Source: Streptomyces sp. NBS 14/10
GTDB taxonomy: Bacteria; Actinomycetota; Actinomycetes; Streptomycetales; Streptomycetaceae
Direction of reading: 5' to 3'
Assembly: GCF_002224125.1 (NCBI RefSeq)
Contig: NZ_NCSM01000005.1
Span: forward strand, 62,001 to 126,000
Length of the DNA stretch: 64,000 bases
Shown here one piece after another: positions 60,306 to 64,000 of this stretch. The notes beneath the pieces were generated by a model. The model worked only from the letters and a program-made list of their open reading frames with translations. It did not search any database and was not told the origin of the DNA. How positions within the stretch are numbered: the first letter of the stretch is position 1; the number at the start of each line of letters is the position of its first letter. Both the position numbers and the translations under genes were made by a program.

Positions 60306-61882
60306 GCCACCGCGCCCTGTCCATCGCCCTGTTCGCGGCGTTTGTCGTCGCGACCGTCGCCATCAGCTATGTGGCGGGTCGGCGCACCCGGTCCGCTTCC
60401 GACTTCTACGCCGCCGGCCGGCGGATCCGCGGCTGGCAGAACGGCATCGCCGTGGCCGGCGACTATCTGTCCGGGGCGACGTTGCTCGGAGTGACCGGCC
60501 TGATCGCGCTCTACGGATTCGACGGGGCCGTATACCTGGTCGGCTTCCTGGTGGCGTTCCTGGTGGTGCTGGTGCTGATCGCCGAGTTGCTGCGCAACAC
60601 CGGCACCTACACGATGGCCGACACCCTGGCATTCCGGTTGCGCCCGCGTCCGGTGCGCGCCGTCTCCGCCGTGTCCACCATGGTCATCAACCTCTTTTAT
60701 CTGACCTCGCAGATGGTCGGCGCCGGTGGTCTGATCGGTCTGCTGCTCGGCCTGCACGGCACCGTGGCGGGTGGCATCGCCATCGGCTCGGTCGGCGTCT
60801 TGATGATTCTCTATGTCACCGTCGGCGGCATGATCGGCACCACCTGGGTGCAGATCATCAAGGCGGTGCTGCTGTTGGTCGCCACCGCCCTGCTGACCCT
60901 GCTGGTCCTGGCCCGCTTCGACTTCTCGGTCGGCCATCTGCTGGAGAGCGCCGCCCAGGCGTCCGGCGATGCGGACCGGTATCTGAGCTCCGGCTCCTAC
61001 TTCACCAACAAGCTCGACCTCGTGTCGCTGAGCCTGGCCCTGGTGCTCGGCACAGCGGGCCTCCCGCATGTGCTGATGCGTTTCTTCACGGTCCGCGACG
61101 CCAGGTCCGCGCGCGCGAGCTCCAACTGGACGATCGGCATCGTCGGCGTCTTCTACCTGGGGCTGATCGTCCTCGGGCTGGGCGCCGCGGCGCTGGTGGG
61201 CCCGGCCGCGATCAAGAAGGCGGACAGCAACATGGCCACCCCCTTGCTGGCGCGGTTCCTCGGCGGCGGGCAGCACAGCATGGGCGGTGCGCTGCTGATG
61301 GCGGTCATCGCGGCGGTCGCGTTCGCGACGATCCTGGCCGTGGTCGCCGGGCTCACCCTCACGGCTTCGGCGTCGTTCGCGCATGACTTCTACGCCGGTG
61401 TGCTGCGCCATGGAGCGTCGGACGAACGGCGCGAGGTCGCCGTCGCCCGCAGGACGGCCATCGTGCTCGGCGTGGTCGCCGTCGCGTTGGCGATCGGGTT
61501 GCAGAAGGTCAACCTCGCGTTCCTGGTGGGCGTGGTGTTCGCGCTGGCGGCGAGCGCCAATCTCCCGGTCCTCGTCCTGTCCCTGTACTGGAGGCGCTTC
61601 AACACCGCGGGCGCCGTCACCGGCACCTTGGTGGGGTTGGTGTCCAGCGTGGTGCTCGTCGCCGTCAGCCCGACCGTGCTCGGCCCCAGCGGACTGTTTC
61701 TGCACCACGTGACGCCGTACTTCCCACTGTCGAATCCCGGCATCGTGTCGATTCCGCTGGCGTTCCTGTCCGCGATCGTGGCCACGTTGCTCACCGGGCG
61801 TGAAGAGCAGAGCCCTGACTTCGACGAGCTACGGCTACGTGCCCTGACCGGGTACGAGACCGCTGAGCGCGGTCGGCCGTAA
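60302..61882 (+). CDS. Sodium:solute symporter, ActP-like
   Basis: A 526-residue transporter of the SSS family with about 13 spans. It has SASDFYAAGRRIRGWQNGIA then VAGDYLSGATLLGVTGLIAL, the GTAGLPHVLMRFFTV segment (SSS signature) and AFATILAVVAGLTLTASASF. With DUF485 upstream it matches cation/acetate symporters of the ActP type, which take up short monocarboxylates. The transported acid is not certain. The next gene, a GAF/PucR regulator, follows after 107 bp and may respond to the same metabolite. Confidence 0.9.
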   Translation: MSHRALSIALFAAFVVATVAISYVAGRRTRSASDFYAAGRRIRGWQNGIAVAGDYLSGATLLGVTGLIALYGFDGAVYLVGFLVAFLVVLVLIAELLRNTGTYTMADTLAFRLRPRPVRAVSAVSTMVINLFYLTSQMVGAGGLIGLLLGLHGTVAGGIAIGSVGVLMILYVTVGGMIGTTWVQIIKAVLLLVATALLTLLVLARFDFSVGHLLESAAQASGDADRYLSSGSYFTNKLDLVSLSLALVLGTAGLPHVLMRFFTVRDARSARASSNWTIGIVGVFYLGLIVLGLGAAALVGPAAIKKADSNMATPLLARFLGGGQHSMGGALLMAVIAAVAFATILAVVAGLTLTASASFAHDFYAGVLRHGASDERREVAVARRTAIVLGVVAVALAIGLQKVNLAFLVGVVFALAASANLPVLVLSLYWRRFNTAGAVTGTLVGLVSSVVLVAVSPTVLGPSGLFLHHVTPYFPLSNPGIVSIPLAFLSAIVATLLTGREEQSPDFDELRLRALTGYETAERGRP

Positions 61883-61989
61883 CCCGCTCACCGTCGCGGA
61901 TCATGCGTGCGGCGCCCGGCGCCACTCCCCCGCACATGTCACAACCCCCAGGTATTGAGGGTTCACCTGTGAGGTGCCACAGTCACCGG

Positions 61990-63918
61990 GTGGGAAAGAG
62001 CGCCGCTGATCGCCATGCCGAACTCAGGACCTGGCTCGGTGGTGTCGCGGAGCTCGCCGAGGCAGTGACCGGTGCCGGGAGTGTGCGCTCCCTGCTCGAC
62101 CTGGTGGCCAAAACGGCCTGCCGCCTGATGGGGTACGACTTCTGCGCCGTGCTGCTGCCGGACTCCCGGCGCGAAGTCCTCGCCATCCAAGGAGCGTGCG
62201 GCCTCTCGTCCACCTATATCGCGGGGGTGAACGCCCAGCACCCCGTACGCATCGGGTCGGGACACCCCGGAGAGGCACCTTCCAGCCGGGCGTTCCGGAC
62301 GGGCCGGGCGGTCGCACTGAGCGACATCGCCGCCGAGACCGACTACGCGTGGGGCGGTGTCGCCGATGAACAGGGCTACCGCTCGATCATCGCCGTACCG
62401 TTGACGACCACCGGCTCCTGCCTCGGCACTCTCACCTGCTACCGGGCCGAGGTGCACCGCTTCTCCGACGACGAGCAGGAACTGCTCACCACCCTGGCGA
62501 ATCAGGCCGCCATCGCGATCGAGACGGCCCGGCTCCGGGAGAGGGAGCGGCGCACCATCGGCGAACTGCGGCAGCTCAACGACTCGCTGCGCGAGCAGCA
62601 CGCATTGCTGCAGCGGACGGGAGACATCCATCGCCAGCTGACCGAGATGGCCCTGCGCGGCGAGGGTGTCGACGGGGTCGCCCGGGCCCTGGCCGCGCTG
62701 CTCGGCCGGCCGGTCCTCTTCGAGGACCCGTACGGGAGCCCGCTGGCCGCCGCCGGCCCCGACGGTGCCGTGCCCTGCGATCGGTTCGACGGGATCGAGC
62801 ACATCGCGACACTGCGCCGGTCGATCACCCATGACCCGGGCACCGGGACCGTCGAGGTGCGCGCGGGCGCTGCCGGGAGGCCGTGGGTGACGTCCCCGGT
62901 GGTGCTCGACAAAGATGTCGTCGCACGGATGTGGATCCCCGGAGAGTCGGCGGAGCTGGGGCCGCTCGGCCGCCGGGCCATCGAGCATGCGGCCGTGGTC
63001 GCCGCCCTCGAAATGCTCCGGGGGCGCACAGCCGTCGAGGTGGAGTGGCGGCTGCGCGGCGAGTTGCTGACCGACCTGCTCGCCCAGTCGCCCGCGGCCC
63101 TGGCCACCATTGTCGCCCGGGCCGGCCGGCTCGGCCACGATCTGCACCGCCCGCACGCCGTGCTCGTCGTCCGGGCCGACAGCGCCCTCGAACCCGACCC
63201 GAACCGGCGGGTCGACGCACAGCGTCAGGTGCTGTCGGCCGTCCACGCGGTGGCATCCGGGCAGAGCCCTCGCCCCCTGGCCGCCCGCCACGGCGACGAC
63301 GTCGTCGTGCTGTGGCCCCTGGACGGGCCGGCCGTCGACGGTTCCGCCCAGGGCTCGGCGCCGACGCCCGCGGAAGTCGCGCCGGGCACGGTCGCGCCCG
63401 AGACGGTGGCGGCCGCCGACGCCATCCGCGGGGCCGTCGCGCGCACGGCGCCGGTCACGGTGACGGTGGCCGTCTCCCGGCCGTGTGCCGACCTGGCCGG
63501 TTACCCCGCCGCGTTCCGCACCGCGCGAGGCATGCTGACACTCACCCAACTACGCGGCGGCCGCGACCGAACGGTGGAACTCGGCGATCTGGGGGTGCAT
63601 GGCCTGCTTCTGCAGTTGGAAGACCCGTCCGAGCTGCTGCGATTCGCGGATCGTACGCTCTCCCCGATCCTCGACTACGACCGCAGACGCGGCACCCGGC
63701 TGCTGCACACCCTGCGCACCTATCTGTCCCATGAGCTCAGCACCGCCCGAACCGCCGAAGCGCTGTTCGTGCACCCGAACACCGTGAGCCTGCGGCTCAA
63801 ACGCATCGAAGACCTGCTCGACGTCAATGTGGCTCAGCCCGATTCGCTGCTGCAGCTCACCGCCGCACTCGCGGCAGCCGATGTCGGCGGCACAGCTCAT
63901 TTCGCACAGTCTCTTTGA
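61990..63918 (+). CDS. GAF-PucR/CdaR-type regulator
   Basis: A 642-residue regulator. The N-terminal GAF sensor domain spans about residues 15-180 (LLDLVAKTACRLMGYDFCAV, GSGHPGEAPSSRAFRTGRAV, FSDDEQELLTTLANQAAIAI). A coiled-coil linker (RERERRTIGELRQLNDSLRE) and a central CdaR-like region follow. The C-terminal PucR HTH_30 reads LLHTLRTYLSHELSTARTAE, ALFVHPNTVSLRLKRIEDLL. GTG 61990 is the likely start; an upstream in-frame ATG at 61903 has no good site. A CACCT-GTG-AGGTG palindrome (61964-61976) precedes it. It probably regulates the symporter operon in the same orientation. Confidence 0.87.
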   Translation: MGKSAADRHAELRTWLGGVAELAEAVTGAGSVRSLLDLVAKTACRLMGYDFCAVLLPDSRREVLAIQGACGLSSTYIAGVNAQHPVRIGSGHPGEAPSSRAFRTGRAVALSDIAAETDYAWGGVADEQGYRSIIAVPLTTTGSCLGTLTCYRAEVHRFSDDEQELLTTLANQAAIAIETARLRERERRTIGELRQLNDSLREQHALLQRTGDIHRQLTEMALRGEGVDGVARALAALLGRPVLFEDPYGSPLAAAGPDGAVPCDRFDGIEHIATLRRSITHDPGTGTVEVRAGAAGRPWVTSPVVLDKDVVARMWIPGESAELGPLGRRAIEHAAVVAALEMLRGRTAVEVEWRLRGELLTDLLAQSPAALATIVARAGRLGHDLHRPHAVLVVRADSALEPDPNRRVDAQRQVLSAVHAVASGQSPRPLAARHGDDVVVLWPLDGPAVDGSAQGSAPTPAEVAPGTVAPETVAAADAIRGAVARTAPVTVTVAVSRPCADLAGYPAAFRTARGMLTLTQLRGGRDRTVELGDLGVHGLLLQLEDPSELLRFADRTLSPILDYDRRRGTRLLHTLRTYLSHELSTARTAEALFVHPNTVSLRLKRIEDLLDVNVAQPDSLLQLTAALAAADVGGTAHFAQSL

Positions 63919-63949
63919 ACATCTCCACAACCGGCTTCGCCTGCTCCGG

Positions 63950-64000
63950 TCAGGCCGGGTGCCCGCCCTCGGCAACGTCCAGGAGCAGCAGGGCCGCGCT
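63950..64000 (-). CDS. C-terminal end of an unidentified gene
   Basis: Reading leftward, a frame ends AALLLLDVAEGGHPA and stops at TGA 63952-63950. Only 16 codons are inside the window, too few to identify. It converges on the GAF/PucR regulator gene with a 31-bp gap. Confidence 0.35.
   Translation of the reverse strand, partial: SAALLLLDVAEGGHPA

Overview
The window is high-GC DNA from an actinomycete, almost certainly Streptomyces or a close relative. The supporting signs are strong third-position GC bias, frequent GTG/TTG starts, GGAGG-type ribosome binding sites mixed with leaderless starts, ECF41/ECF42 sigma factors, DUF4419, CGNR and WYL families, and very few TTA codons. The many single-gene units flanked by their own regulators, and the unusual density of decayed genes, suggest a chromosome-arm or other accessory region. 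No tRNA, rRNA, CRISPR array or intact insertion sequence was seen.

Layout. 1-19 kb is a patchwork of small regulator/enzyme pairs: a PHP hydrolase fragment, SnoaL-like protein, MFS exporter, DUF2690 secreted protein, arginase-like enzyme opposite a CGNR regulator, DUF4419 protein, methyltransferase, XRE regulator facing a GNAT, TetR facing a TetX-like flavin monooxygenase, alpha/beta hydrolase, MarR facing a quinone oxidoreductase, a large SMI1/KNR4 protein and a TOPRIM protein. 19-24.7 kb holds a sugar-nucleotide/macrolide-type island: a broken rmlC, intact rmlA-rmlB, an OleD-like glycosyltransferase, an ArsR regulator and a peptide deformylase.

24.9-46.3 kb is a nitrogen/one-carbon catabolic island. 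An aminotransferase (two TTA codons) and a carnitine-dehydrogenase-like enzyme converge on a reverse-strand block: DapB-like dehydrogenase, remnant of an OYE-type demethylase, aldehyde dehydrogenase, DapA-like aldolase, FAD amine oxidase and an MFS transporter. Next come a catalytically dead IS630-type transposase fused to a GntR/FCD regulator (now frameshifted), a normal GntR/FCD regulator, and glyA-soxB-soxD-soxA-soxG. The sox enzymes would oxidise sarcosine to glycine and pass the one-carbon unit to tetrahydrofolate; SHMT interconverts glycine and serine with that unit. A zinc alcohol dehydrogenase and a second arginase-family enzyme close the island.

46.4-64 kb returns to small modules: a nucleotidyltransferase, an ECF42 sigma factor with its DGPF/YCII partner and a promoter resembling its own target, an MFS exporter followed by a PadR/SGNH/unknown overlapping trio, VOC and WYL genes, GNAT, an orphan Imm7 immunity protein, a RibD-like reductase, TetR facing an O-methyltransferase, FAD monooxygenase, DMT transporter, DUF485-SSS acetate-type symporter, a GAF/PucR regulator and the tail of one more gene.

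Most striking are the transposase-regulator fusion and its 19-nt frameshifting duplication, face-to-face leaderless start codons that overlap, several very regular operators, and a recurrent kind of pseudogene in which gene ends survive but internal blocks are cleanly missing.
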